Shown here in pieces: positions 32,590 to 41,853 of a stretch of 64,000 nucleotides of DNA (within the stretch, counting starts at the first letter, position 1; the number at the start of each line of letters is the position of its first letter). The notes beneath the pieces were generated by a model. It was given only the letters and a program-made list of their open reading frames with translations. It did no database searches and was not told where the DNA came from. This stretch comes from Proteiniborus sp. MB09-C3 (GTDB taxonomy: Bacteria > Bacillota > Clostridia > Tissierellales > Proteiniboraceae), in NCBI RefSeq assembly GCF_030263895.1, contig NZ_CP127161.1, positions 2,108,001 through 2,172,000 on the forward strand, read 5' to 3'. A program made the position numbers and the translations under genes.

Positions 32590-32772
32590 TTGAATAAACT
32601 AAAACAATTTCTTCTACTATATATAGAAGATTTTTTAATTTTTTGTGGCTTATTGTTTATAAATATAGCTACTTTTTTATTGTCCAAAATCGCAGGAATA
32701 TATGTGCTAGGAATGACTTTATTAACGCTAGGGTTATATTTTTCTAAATATCCACCCAAGAAGAGGAGGTGA
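32590..32772 (+). CDS. Small two-helix membrane protein
   Basis: 60 residues with a TTG start after GGTGAT. Two hydrophobic segments (residues about 10-31 and 35-52) and a basic tail (KYPPKKRR). Small membrane proteins at this site between terminase and portal are found in other Firmicutes phages; role unknown. Confidence 0.65.
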   Translation: MNKLKQFLLLYIEDFLIFCGLLFINIATFLLSKIAGIYVLGMTLLTLGLYFSKYPPKKRR

Positions 32773-32778
32773 TTATAG

Positions 32779-34026
32779 TTGATATTTAGACAAGCAGCAG
32801 AAAGAAGAAGTAATGTAGTGACTAGTGCAGACACAGCAGAATTTCTAAAATTGCTAGGAATAGATGTAAACAACATTAGTAATGACAAATTAAATGAAAC
32901 TACATATTTTACGTGTATGAGAATTTTGACAGATTCTGTTAGCAAATTAGGACTTAAATTATATAAAGAAAAGAATAATGGCATAGAAAAGGCAACAGAT
33001 CATAGTCTTTATAGACTTTTAAAGTTAAGACCTAATCCGTATATGTCGAGTAGCGATTTTTGGAAGGCAGTAGAATTTCAGCGTCTACATCACGGACATT
33101 CTGTAGTATATATAGATTTTGTAAAAAGAGGAAGAGACGCAGGAAAAATTAAAGGTTTATATCCTTTGAATATGAATGATGTAAAAATATGGGTTGATGA
33201 TGCAGGAATTATTAGTAAAGACAATGCTCTGTGGTATGTATACAAAGATAAGAAAGAAAAAGAGCATAAATTTAAACATTCAGAAGTGCTGCATTTTAAA
33301 GGACTAACAGCAGATGGAATTACAGGATTAAGTGTTAGAGAGTATCTAGCTACAATAATAGAAAATGCACAAGCTGGACAGAAATTTGTAAATAACTACT
33401 TTAAAAATGGTCTATTTGCTAGAGGGTTATTACAATACACGGGAGATATATCTCCTGATAATATGAAAAAAATGCAGGAAAGATTCGAGAATATGGCAAA
33501 TGGCGTTACTAATGCTGGTAGAATATTGCCTGTACCTTTGGGATTTAGCTTTACAACTTTAAACACTAGTATGACTGATGCTCAATTTAATGAAATTTCT
33601 TCGGCTACTATTCAACAAATAACGAGCGCATTTGGTATTAAAATGCACCAAGTTAACGATTTGTCTAGAGCTACTTATAGTAATATATCCGAACAGCAAA
33701 AAGAATTTTACATTGATACCTTACAAGCGATACTGACAATGTACGAGCAAGAACTAAATTATAAACTACTTTTACAACAAGAATTAGAAGAAGGGTATTT
33801 CTTCAGATTTAATGTAGATAGTATTTTAAGATCAGACATCAAGACCAGATATGAAGCTTATAGAATAGGCATACAATCGGGCTTCTTAAAAATCAATGAA
33901 GTTAGAGATTTAGAAAACTTACCTTCTACAGAAGAAGGCGACACGCTAATTTGTAACGGAAATATGATTCCAGTTAAATTAGCAGGAAAACAATACAGCA
34001 AAGGAGGTGAGAGTACTAATGAATAG
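32779..34026 (+). CDS. Phage portal protein (HK97 family)
   Basis: 415 residues. Family signs include FTCMRILTDSVSKLGLKLYK near the N terminus, LYRLLKLRPNPYMSSSDFW, EVLHFKG, GLFARGLL and the C-terminal IKMHQVNDLSRATYSN with a helical wing. Forms the dodecameric DNA channel of the head. TTG at 32779 follows GAGGAGGTGAT. It overlaps the protease gene. Confidence 0.92.
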   Translation: MIFRQAAERRSNVVTSADTAEFLKLLGIDVNNISNDKLNETTYFTCMRILTDSVSKLGLKLYKEKNNGIEKATDHSLYRLLKLRPNPYMSSSDFWKAVEFQRLHHGHSVVYIDFVKRGRDAGKIKGLYPLNMNDVKIWVDDAGIISKDNALWYVYKDKKEKEHKFKHSEVLHFKGLTADGITGLSVREYLATIIENAQAGQKFVNNYFKNGLFARGLLQYTGDISPDNMKKMQERFENMANGVTNAGRILPVPLGFSFTTLNTSMTDAQFNEISSATIQQITSAFGIKMHQVNDLSRATYSNISEQQKEFYIDTLQAILTMYEQELNYKLLLQQELEEGYFFRFNVDSILRSDIKTRYEAYRIGIQSGFLKINEVRDLENLPSTEEGDTLICNGNMIPVKLAGKQYSKGGESTNE

Positions 34027-34606
34027 AGAAAAAGAGTTAAGATATCTATCTATAGAAAAATTAGAAACTAGAAAAACAGAAGATGATAAGATGACTATTT
34101 CTGGTTATGTGGTACAATTTAACAAAAGAAGTAAGGTGATGTGGGATTTTGTAGAGGTAGTTGCAAAAGGAGCTTTTAGAGAGTCATTAAAAAATAATGT
34201 TATAAAAGCGCTTTGGAATCATGATAGCAACTTAGTTTTAGGTAGCACCAAAAATTCTACTTTAAGATTACTAGAAGATGACTTTGGTCTAAGATTTGAA
34301 CTAGATTTACCTAACACAAACTGGGGAAGAGATGCTTGGGAATCTGTTAGGCGTGGCGATGTTGATGGTGTATCTTTTGGCTTCTTTGTTATAGAAGATA
34401 ACTGGGAATATCTAAAAGATGAAGACTTGTATCAAAGAACTTTATTAAATGTTGATTTATTTGAAATAAGTCCAACTCCATTTCCTGCGTATGGAGATAG
34501 TCAAGTAAGTTGTAGAAGTTTTGAAGAATTTAAAACTAGTATTGAACAGCAGAATAAAAATGAACTTAATAAAAGAAAAATGATGTTAGAGCTAGATTTA
34601 TTCTAA
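34019..34606 (+). CDS. Prohead protease (S78 / HK97 family)
   Basis: This serine protease processes the capsid and scaffold. Visible motifs are ISGYVVQFNKRSKV, EVVAKGAF, ALWNHDSNLVLGST (catalytic histidine) and DGVSFGF (catalytic serine). 195 residues. ATG at 34019 follows AAGGAGGTGA. The C-terminal tail is lysine-rich. Confidence 0.9.
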   Translation: MNREKELRYLSIEKLETRKTEDDKMTISGYVVQFNKRSKVMWDFVEVVAKGAFRESLKNNVIKALWNHDSNLVLGSTKNSTLRLLEDDFGLRFELDLPNTNWGRDAWESVRRGDVDGVSFGFFVIEDNWEYLKDEDLYQRTLLNVDLFEISPTPFPAYGDSQVSCRSFEEFKTSIEQQNKNELNKRKMMLELDLF

Positions 34607-34653
34607 GTTCTTTTTTATTTTAATAAAACAAATATTGAAAGGATGGTTTTGAT

Positions 34654-35796
34654 ATGACTAAAGAATTAAGAGAATTATTGCAAAAAGTTGAAGAAATGAA
34701 GACTGAGGTAAGAACTTTATTAGAAGATAATAAAGTAGAAGAAGCTGAAACTAAAATGGTCGAGGTAAGAAGTATGCAGAAGAAAATTGAACTGCAAAAA
34801 GAAATCGATGAGCAAGAAGAAAGAGAAATAGACAACAAAATGGAAAAAAGAGAGGATGATAATAAGATGGAAAAAAGAACAGATAAGAAAGAGTTAGAGT
34901 TAAGAGCGCTAAGAAAGGTATTGTTAAGAGAGGAACTAACAGAAGAAGAAAGAACAGCGGTAACAACTGTCAATGGCGCTGCTATATTACCACAGGGCTT
35001 TGTAAACGAAATAGAGACCCTAAGAAAAGGCTATGTACAATTAAAGAACTACGTACATGTAATACCAGTTTCAACTAATACAGGTAAGGCACCACTTTCC
35101 AAAGGTATGGTTACTAAAAAACTAGCTGATTTAGTACAAGACCAAGAACTAGTTAAAGACATGGTTACTTTATTACCAGTTGAGTATGCTGTCTCAGATT
35201 ATGGTAAAATTGTTCCTGTTCAAAATCAAGTTTTAGAAGATACTACAACAAACTTTATGGACGTTCTTAACGAAGATTTTGTTGAATGTGCAGTAAATAC
35301 AGAAAACGAAAAGATAGTAAATGCTGTAAAAACTGTATGTGTAGAAAAAACAGGCGCAGATTATAAAGCACTAGTAAAAGCAATTAATGGTTTATCTCCT
35401 AACGCTAAGAAAAGAGCGATTATTATAACAAATAGTACTGGCTTCTCTTACTTAGATGAATTAGAAGACAAGAATGGCAAGCCTTTATTAAAATCTTCAT
35501 ATGCAGAAGGTTCAGAGAGATTAATGTTTAAAGGATTAGAAGTTATTGAGGTGGATCCTGAAATCTTAGCAGATGAAGTTGGAAAGGCAATATTTTATAT
35601 AGTAGATGCAAGAAAAGTAATTAAATTCTTTGATAGAAAAGGCTATGAATTAGGAGTAAGTAAAGAAGCATTGTTTACATACAATCAGACAGCAGTAAGA
35701 ATGATTGAAAGATTTGACGTAAAACCAATAGCTGATAATACTGATACTGATGTACAAAAGTTTGCAGTTAAAGTTTCTTTAACAATTGCAGCTTAA
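34654..35796 (+). CDS. Major capsid protein (HK97 fold)
   Basis: 380 residues. The N-terminal about 95 residues are a highly charged coiled coil, the delta domain that acts as scaffold and is removed by the protease. The body starts near GAAILPQGFVNEIETLRKGY and shows the HK97-type core (VHVIPVSTNTGKAPL, then a C-terminal GYELGVSKEALFTYNQTAVRMIERFDV). AAAGGATGG precedes the ATG. A terminator follows, which would raise capsid mRNA relative to downstream genes. Confidence 0.92.
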   Translation: MTKELRELLQKVEEMKTEVRTLLEDNKVEEAETKMVEVRSMQKKIELQKEIDEQEEREIDNKMEKREDDNKMEKRTDKKELELRALRKVLLREELTEEERTAVTTVNGAAILPQGFVNEIETLRKGYVQLKNYVHVIPVSTNTGKAPLSKGMVTKKLADLVQDQELVKDMVTLLPVEYAVSDYGKIVPVQNQVLEDTTTNFMDVLNEDFVECAVNTENEKIVNAVKTVCVEKTGADYKALVKAINGLSPNAKKRAIIITNSTGFSYLDELEDKNGKPLLKSSYAEGSERLMFKGLEVIEVDPEILADEVGKAIFYIVDARKVIKFFDRKGYELGVSKEALFTYNQTAVRMIERFDVKPIADNTDTDVQKFAVKVSLTIAA

Positions 35797-35814
35797 TAAA
35801 TAAAAAAAATACTA

Positions 35815-35850
35815 GGGCATAAGAATATGTTCTTTTTTTATGTCCTTTTT
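35815..35850 (+). terminator. Terminator between capsid and connector genes
   Basis: GGGCATAA (35815-35822) pairs with TTATGTCC (35837-35844, one wobble), then six Ts. It lies inside the late operon. Confidence 0.7.
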
Positions 35851-35879
35851 TATTTTTATTTAAGAAAGTAGGTGGAGCT

Positions 35880-36185
35880 ATGATATTAGATTTAAAAACG
35901 GCTAAGGATTTTCTAAGGATAGATCAAGACTATAGGTTAGAAGATGAATTAATACAGTTGTTAATTGACAATGCAGAAACTTACATACTAGATGCAGTTG
36001 ATAACTTTGATTATACAAGCGAGAGACAAATGAGAAAAGCAAAATTATTAGCTTTAGTTTTGATAAATGATTGGTACGAAAACAGAGAGCTAATTCAAGA
36101 TGGGAAGTTAAGCGATAGAGTACGTTTGTCTATACAGTCATTACTACTACAATTGCAATATGGAAGTGATAGCATTGAAGGTTAA
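35880..36185 (+). CDS. Head-tail connector protein (gp6-like)
   Basis: 101 residues with the family outline DLKTAKDFLRIDQDYRLEDELIQ and a C-terminal helix pair ending in SLLLQLQYG. In HK97-type phages gp6 forms the adaptor ring under the portal. GGTGGAG precedes the ATG. Confidence 0.82.
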   Translation: MILDLKTAKDFLRIDQDYRLEDELIQLLIDNAETYILDAVDNFDYTSERQMRKAKLLALVLINDWYENRELIQDGKLSDRVRLSIQSLLLQLQYGSDSIEG

Positions 36186-36504
36186 AGTTGGAGAATTAGA
36201 CAAGCGCATATCTATAGTAGAAATCATCAAGGGTGATGACGACGAGGGCTTCCCAATCAACGAGGAAAAAGAAATCTTGTCTTGCTGGGCTAGCGTAAGT
36301 AACAAATCAGGGACAGAGATTTTTAAAGCTAATGCAGATTACTCTAAAGTTGTAACTAGATTTTTAATACGATATAGAAAAGATATAATAATTGATACAA
36401 CTAAAAAAATTCGATTTCAAGATAGACTCTATAATATCGTATATGCCAATAACTATAATTTTGATAATACATATCTAGAAATTATAGCAGAGGTGATAGA
36501 GTGA
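36175..36504 (+). CDS. Head closure / head-tail adaptor protein
   Basis: About 109 residues, mostly beta strands, with LDKRISIVE, CWASVSNKSGTEIFKA, VTRFLIRYRKDI and RIRFQDRLYNIVYA-like order, as in the SPP1 gp16 / head closure family. TTG at 36175 follows GGAAGTGAT. It overlaps its neighbours at both ends. Confidence 0.82.
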   Translation: MKVKVGELDKRISIVEIIKGDDDEGFPINEEKEILSCWASVSNKSGTEIFKANADYSKVVTRFLIRYRKDIIIDTTKKIRFQDRLYNIVYANNYNFDNTYLEIIAEVIE

Positions 36505-36860
36505 TGGCTGGAATAGAACTGGATGGATTCGATGAGTTCATAGAATTTATAGACGATATAGCAATATCGGAATCAGATGAAAAAAAAGCTATGAAAAAAG
36601 TAGTTGAAATGGTAGGACAAGAAGTAGAATCTAACACACCTGAAGATACTGGTAAGACAAAAAGAAATGTCAAAAGACAAGTAAAAAGAGAGTTACACGC
36701 AACTATTGGAATAGTAAAGCTTGGTACTTGGTATTCTGTTTTTACGGAGTTTGGAACAAGCAAGAGCAAAAAACATGTGGGATTCTTTGATAGAAGTATA
36801 AGAAATAAGCAAGATGAAGCATTTAAGATTTTGGAAGATGAATTGTTAAATGTAAAGTAG
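36504..36860 (+). CDS. HK97 gp10-like tail-joining protein
   Basis: 118 residues: GFDEFIEFIDDIA, then EVESNTPEDTGKTKRN and HATIGIVKLGTWYSVFTEFGTSK, the typical gp10 pattern, and a C-terminal helix. ATG at 36504 overlaps the stop of the previous gene. Role: neck/tail junction. Confidence 0.85.
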   Translation: MAGIELDGFDEFIEFIDDIAISESDEKKAMKKVVEMVGQEVESNTPEDTGKTKRNVKRQVKRELHATIGIVKLGTWYSVFTEFGTSKSKKHVGFFDRSIRNKQDEAFKILEDELLNVK

Positions 36861-36869
36861 GTGCAAACC

Positions 36870-37223
36870 ATGAATATAAGAGAATACGTGAGAAACATCT
36901 TAACAAATGAAGAAATATTAAATTTGACTGAAGATAAAAAGGTTTATTTTCTTACAGGTGGAGAAGAAGCAAAGCCGACATATGTTTGCTATCAAATTAT
37001 AGATGAATACGGGAGTTTCTTTGAAGAAAATGAAGAAGTAATAACTGCATTTAACGTGCAAGTAGATATATTTAGCAAAGGTAGTTATTCGCAATTAGAA
37101 CAAATAATTAAAGACAAAATGAAACAAGCAGGATTTTATAGAGGTATGGCAGCAGATTTGTATGAAAATGATACAGGGCTATATCACAAAGCGATGAGGT
37201 TCTCTATTAATTTATCTAAATAG
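36870..37223 (+). CDS. Tail completion-type protein (DUF3168-like)
   Basis: 117 residues: NIREYVRNILTNEEI, then YVCYQIIDEYGSF, FNVQVDIFSKGSYSQLEQI and a late YHKAMRFSINLSK, in the order of tail terminator proteins at this place in the module. ATG at 36870 follows GTAGGTG. The family assignment rests on order as much as on sequence. Confidence 0.72.
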   Translation: MNIREYVRNILTNEEILNLTEDKKVYFLTGGEEAKPTYVCYQIIDEYGSFFEENEEVITAFNVQVDIFSKGSYSQLEQIIKDKMKQAGFYRGMAADLYENDTGLYHKAMRFSINLSK

Positions 37224-37233
37224 AGAATTTTTT
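37201..37233 (+). terminator. Terminator before the major tail gene
   Basis: TCTCTAT (37201-37207) pairs with ATAGAGA (37220-37226), then ATTTTTTT; the stop codon is inside the hairpin. Confidence 0.65.
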
Positions 37234-37271
37234 TATTTAAAAATTAAAATTTGAAAGGTAGGATGATAATT

Positions 37272-37865
37272 ATGGCACAAAAAATTATGCCAGTAGTGGG
37301 ATTGGAAAAACTATATGTTGCAAAGATTACAAAGGATGATAATACAGGAGCTGAATATGATATTCCTAAATATTTAGCAGGAGTTAAAGAAATAGGGATA
37401 AATCCCAAGGCAAATACAGAAAACTTTTATGCAGAAAACAAAGTATGGGATAGTGAAACAACATTAGAAGATATAGAAGTTACTGTTAATATAACAGATT
37501 TAACAGACGAAGATGAGGCTTTATTATTAGGTCACAAATTAGCAACTGAAGGTGGAATAATAAGAAGTGAAGATGATATTGCGCCAGAAGTCGCTCTATT
37601 ATTTAAGGCAAATAAAAGTAAAGGTGCTACAAGATATACAGTGCTTTATAGAGGAAAATTTAGGATCGGGGAAGAAGGGGCAAAAGGTAAAGAAGGAAAC
37701 ACAAGTTTTCAAACCAAGACATTAAATGCCACTTTTGCACCATTGAAGTTTAATGGTATGTGGAGTTATAAAGTCGATAGCGACAGTACTGACACTCCTG
37801 TAGATTTGGATACAACTTTCTTTGAAAGCGTAATTATGCCAACCGAAAAAGTAGTTATACCATAG
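37272..37865 (+). CDS. Major tail protein (phi13-like)
   Basis: 197 residues forming the tail tube. The N-terminal VVGLEKLYVAKI, the central TTLEDIEVTVNITDLTDEDEALLLGH and the FKANKSKGATRYTVLYRGKF segment match the TIGR01603-like major tail proteins of Firmicutes siphoviruses. ATG at 37272 (MAQK) is the usual start. It is bracketed by two terminators, which fits a highly expressed structural gene. Confidence 0.87.
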   Translation: MAQKIMPVVGLEKLYVAKITKDDNTGAEYDIPKYLAGVKEIGINPKANTENFYAENKVWDSETTLEDIEVTVNITDLTDEDEALLLGHKLATEGGIIRSEDDIAPEVALLFKANKSKGATRYTVLYRGKFRIGEEGAKGKEGNTSFQTKTLNATFAPLKFNGMWSYKVDSDSTDTPVDLDTTFFESVIMPTEKVVIP

Positions 37866-37895
37866 GATAGATTGATTTCTATCCTTTCTTTTTTT
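37864..37895 (+). terminator. Terminator after the major tail gene
   Basis: AGGATAGA (37864-37871) pairs perfectly with TCTATCCT (37878-37885), then TTCTTTTTTT. Confidence 0.85.
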
Positions 37896-37930
37896 ACATT
37901 AAATTATTAAATACTAGGAGGAATGTATAG

Positions 37931-38272
37931 ATGGTAAATATAGAGGTTAAAGAATTCAAAATTAAAATAAGTAAAAAGGTATATACATTTAGATTGGATT
38001 TTAGAGCTTTACTTAAGTTCAACAACAAATATGAAAATGGAATGGAGATATTTAACTTATTTTTGCAAGGAAAGAATAGTTATGATTGTGTAGTTAAAAT
38101 ACTATCTTGTGCATGTATAGAGAAAGAATGGACAGAAGAAGAGCTAGCAAGCAAATTGTCTTTTGATTTTGAAACTATGAGACTAATAGATGATATTATG
38201 TTTACATTAGCAGAGGGATTACTTGTAAAAAATGAAGATAAAATAGAAGAAGGTAATGAAGAAAAAAACTAG
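37931..38272 (+). CDS. Tail assembly chaperone gpG
   Basis: 113 residues in the zero frame: a strand-rich N-terminal part (VKEFKIKISKKVYTFRLD) and helices, ending in a charged tail. It keeps the tape measure protein soluble during tail assembly. AGGAGG precedes the ATG. The last codons form the slippery sequence for the longer gpGT product. Confidence 0.8.
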   Translation: MVNIEVKEFKIKISKKVYTFRLDFRALLKFNNKYENGMEIFNLFLQGKNSYDCVVKILSCACIEKEWTEEELASKLSFDFETMRLIDDIMFTLAEGLLVKNEDKIEEGNEEKN

Positions 38273-38490
38273 AGAACCAGTCGGAACCTAAGTCATTCTT
38301 AGATTTTGACTGGTTTTATTATATTTCAACAGTACATCTAAACAAGAGCGAAGAAGAATTTTGGAGAAGTACACCAAGGATGATTGACGCTCTCTGGAAG
38401 ATACACGTTAGGTTTAATGGTTGGAAATTCAAAGGTGAAGAGATTACACAAAAACAAAGGGTGTATATAGATGAAGTACCGTTCCTGTAA
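37931..38490 (+). CDS. gpGT fusion by programmed -1 frameshift
   Basis: The classical slippery heptamer A-AAA-AAC sits in frame at 38263-38269, immediately before the zero-frame TAG. Slipping back one base joins gpG to a 73-residue T domain that runs to the TAA at 38488-38490 (LENQSEPKSFLDFDWFYYIS, then FWRSTPRMIDALWKIHV). A stimulatory stem-loop starts five bases later: AACCAGTC (38275-38282) with GACTGGTT (38308-38315), containing an inner CTAAG/CTTAG. The T domain has no start codon of its own. This is the lambda G/GT arrangement just before the tape measure gene. Confidence 0.92.
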
Positions 38491-38502
38491 GGGGGTGAAT
38501 AG

Positions 38503-41500
38503 ATGGCAAATGATGTAGAAAAACGGATAACCGCCAAATTTGTAGCTGATACTACTGGATTGAATAAAAGTGTCGGTGATGTAAATAGACAGTTAAAACT
38601 TGCTCAGAGTGAGTTTAAAAACACTTCTACTCAAATAGGCGTTTTTGGAAAGGATTCAGAAAAATTAAAGTCTGTACAAGATGGTTTAGCAAAGCAAGTA
38701 GAATTACATTCTAAGAAAGTAGATTTGTATAAGAATAGCATTGAAAAAACTACTTCTAAAATGCAGGATAACATAAAAGAAAGAGATAGATTAAAAGTAA
38801 GTTTAGACAGCTCTAATAAGGCATATGATGAAGCAGTAAAACTCTATGGTAAAGAATCAGAACAGGCACAGAAAGCAAAAGAGGAAGTATCTAAGCTTGA
38901 AAAAGAGTATAAGAATAAAGAAAAAGCTATAGAGTCGAATACTAGACAGATTCAAAATTACGAGACTAATATGAATAAAGCTAATACGCAAATGGTTAAA
39001 ACTCAAGGTGAATTGAATAAAATTAATCAAGAGTTAGATAAGTCTAATAATAAATGGCTACAGGCTAGCGATACACTAAAAAAGAATTCAGAAAGCCTAA
39101 AGAGTGTTGGCGAAGGAATGAATAAAGCAGGGAATACGATTCTAAAAGCTACAGCTCCTCTTGTCGGATTGGGAGCAGCAAGCTTAAAGTTTGGAATTGA
39201 TTTTGAGAGCGCTTTTGCAGGGGTTAAAAAGACAGTTGATGCGACAGATGAACAGCTTTCAAGATTAAGCGATGGAATAAGGAATATGGCAAAAGAAATA
39301 CCTTCTAGTGCTACAGCTATAGCGGGAGTTGCAGAAGCAGCAGGACAATTAGGTATTCAAACTAATAATATTTTAGGATTCACTAGAGTAATGATAGATC
39401 TAGGTGAAGCTACTAATTTAAGTGCCGACGAAGCAGCAACATCTTTAGCTAGATTTGCTAACATTACACAGATGAGCCAGGGCGATTTTGATAAATTGGG
39501 AAGTACAATTGTTGCACTTGGAAACTCTATGGCTACAACGGAAAGTGAAATTGTTGCTATGGGCATGGGTTTAGCAGGTGCAGGTGCACAAGTAGGATTA
39601 ACAGAAGCTCAGATAATGTCATTTGCTGGTGCTTTAAGTTCAGTAGGTATAGAAGCACAAGCTGGAGGCTCGGCATTCTCTAAAGTTATGATAGAGATGC
39701 AACTTGCAGTTGAAACAAATAGTGAAAAACTACAAGACTTTGCTAATGTTGCTGGAATGAGTGCTACACAATTTAAACAGGCATTTAAAGAAGATTCAGC
39801 GGGGGCAATAATAGCCTTTATTAAAGGGTTGTCTGATGCAGAAAAACAAGGAACATCTACTATCAAAATTTTGGACGATATGGGTATAACAGAAGTCAGA
39901 CTAAGAGACGCATTATTAAGAGCTTCAGGAGCTAGTGATGTATTTAGCGAAGCAATTAAAACAGGTACTAAAGCCTGGGACGAAAATATTGCATTATCAA
40001 ATGAAGCAGCCCAAAGATATGAAACTACAGAAAGTAAGTTAAAAATATTGAAAAATCAATTTGTTGATGTAGGAATAAAGTTAGGCGATGTATTAATTCC
40101 TTATTTAGAAAAAGGTGTAGATAAACTTGGAGAATTTGCAGATTGGTTAGGTAATGTTGATTCCGAAACTTTAGAAAGCACTGCTAAAATGGTAGGATTT
40201 GCAGTCGCGATAGGTGGAGTTCTAAAAGTCGGTGGTGGTGCAATAAGCACGGTAGGCAATATAGCAGGAGGACTTTCTAAGCTTACTAAAGTTTTAGGTG
40301 CCACAAAAGTTGCTACAGCAGGAGTAGGAACAGTGGCAAGTGTAGCAGGTGGGACAGCAGGTTTAGGAGGTTTAGCCGCAGGACTAGGAGGGGCAGTAGT
40401 AGCAGCAGCACCATTTCTTTTAGCTGGAGCAGCGGTTGCAGGAGTAGGATATACAATTTACAAAGGCATGACAGAGGAAGCAATTCCAGCTATTGATTTA
40501 TTTGCCGATAAAGTAGAGTATGCAGCTACATCTATTGATGGAAGTTATAGTAGAATGAGTTCAGGATATGAAACGACTGTAACTACAATTTCTGAATCTA
40601 CAAAAACAGCAGTAGGAGCGTATCTTGAATTAGACGAATCTGCAAAAAAAAGCATAGATAGTATATATATACACTCAACAGAAATAACAGAACAAATGAA
40701 AAACGAATTAATCGGAAAATATGAAGAAATGGGTGCCACAATTAATAGCACCACAGAGCAAAAAAGAATAGAAAATATAAATGATCTTCAAGAGTTTTTT
40801 AATGAAAGTAAGGCACTATCAGAAAGAGAAGAGTCTGATATATTAGCAAATACAGAAAAATATTATTCTGATAAACAAAAAACTGTACAAGGCTATGAAG
40901 ATGAAATTAAGAGAATAATTGAGATAGCATCAAACGAAAGAAGGAAATTAACTGAAACAGAAGTAATGTCAATTAATGGACTGCAACAAAAGATGAAAGA
41001 GGAAGCAGTTAAAATACTATCAGAAAATGAAATCGAAGCACAAATAATATTGCAAAGAATGAAAGATTACGATACTAGAATAACCGCTGAGCAGACAGCA
41101 GAGCATATCCTTAAACTTAACGAAAGTAGAGATAAGGCAGTGGCAGTAGCAAATGAGGAATATGAAAAAAGAATTGCCACAATAATAAAAATGCGAGATG
41201 AGGCAAAGGTAATTAGTACTGAGCAAGCCGATGCTCTAATTGAAGATGCTGGAAGACAAAGAGATGGAATAGTTCAAAGAGCAGAAGAAACTAGACTTGA
41301 AGCTTTAGATAAAATGAGACGAATGAATAAAGATTTGGATGAACAAGTAGAAACAACCACAGGTAAAATTTTAACTTGGTGGGATAAGTTAAAAAGATGG
41401 TGGGGTGATTGGAAACCAGAGACAAAAACTTTTGAAACTCAGCAAAAAACGTACAGTACAGTTGTAACAAGTTACGCATCAGTAGGAGGTAAACCTGCGG

Positions 41501-41817
41501 TTTCAGCAAATTGGACAGGTACAAATAGTTTTCAGGGTGGATTAACAACACTGCACGAAAAGGGATATGAAGTCTATGATCTTCCACGTGGTACTAGAAT
41601 ATATAATCATGAAGCAAGTGAAGATATGGTGATTAAAGCAGCTGAAGAAGTTGTAGGCAAAATGTTTGATAAAAATAATATGGGTGGCTATGTACAAAAT
41701 GCACCTATATTACATGTAGATAATTTACAAGTCAGAAATGATGGAGACATTCAAAAAATAACTGACAAAATAGTAAGAGAGATGAATAAAATGGGAATAG
41801 TCAGAGGGATAGTGTAA
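38503..41817 (+). CDS. Tail tape measure protein
   Basis: 1104 residues. A long coiled coil (about 1-190) is followed by a TP901-type core (NAGNTILKATAPLVGLGAASLKFGIDFE, SATAIAGVAEAAGQLGI) and a hydrophobic glycine-alanine stretch at about 560-660 that may insert in the target membrane. A second coiled coil follows, and the C-terminal part ends in EEVVGKMFDK. AGGGGGTGA precedes the ATG. Its length sets tail length. Confidence 0.92.
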   Translation: MANDVEKRITAKFVADTTGLNKSVGDVNRQLKLAQSEFKNTSTQIGVFGKDSEKLKSVQDGLAKQVELHSKKVDLYKNSIEKTTSKMQDNIKERDRLKVSLDSSNKAYDEAVKLYGKESEQAQKAKEEVSKLEKEYKNKEKAIESNTRQIQNYETNMNKANTQMVKTQGELNKINQELDKSNNKWLQASDTLKKNSESLKSVGEGMNKAGNTILKATAPLVGLGAASLKFGIDFESAFAGVKKTVDATDEQLSRLSDGIRNMAKEIPSSATAIAGVAEAAGQLGIQTNNILGFTRVMIDLGEATNLSADEAATSLARFANITQMSQGDFDKLGSTIVALGNSMATTESEIVAMGMGLAGAGAQVGLTEAQIMSFAGALSSVGIEAQAGGSAFSKVMIEMQLAVETNSEKLQDFANVAGMSATQFKQAFKEDSAGAIIAFIKGLSDAEKQGTSTIKILDDMGITEVRLRDALLRASGASDVFSEAIKTGTKAWDENIALSNEAAQRYETTESKLKILKNQFVDVGIKLGDVLIPYLEKGVDKLGEFADWLGNVDSETLESTAKMVGFAVAIGGVLKVGGGAISTVGNIAGGLSKLTKVLGATKVATAGVGTVASVAGGTAGLGGLAAGLGGAVVAAAPFLLAGAAVAGVGYTIYKGMTEEAIPAIDLFADKVEYAATSIDGSYSRMSSGYETTVTTISESTKTAVGAYLELDESAKKSIDSIYIHSTEITEQMKNELIGKYEEMGATINSTTEQKRIENINDLQEFFNESKALSEREESDILANTEKYYSDKQKTVQGYEDEIKRIIEIASNERRKLTETEVMSINGLQQKMKEEAVKILSENEIEAQIILQRMKDYDTRITAEQTAEHILKLNESRDKAVAVANEEYEKRIATIIKMRDEAKVISTEQADALIEDAGRQRDGIVQRAEETRLEALDKMRRMNKDLDEQVETTTGKILTWWDKLKRWWGDWKPETKTFETQQKTYSTVVTSYASVGGKPAVSANWTGTNSFQGGLTTLHEKGYEVYDLPRGTRIYNHEASEDMVIKAAEEVVGKMFDKNNMGGYVQNAPILHVDNLQVRNDGDIQKITDKIVREMNKMGIVRGIV

Positions 41818-41853
41818 AACCTTCTGACTATTTTGCAAGGAGGTGTAAATACA

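Noticed and set aside
34620-34973. Minus-strand serine-rich frame in the capsid gene
   Set aside because: It is the mirror of the charged coiled-coil coding sequence of the capsid and has no ribosome site.
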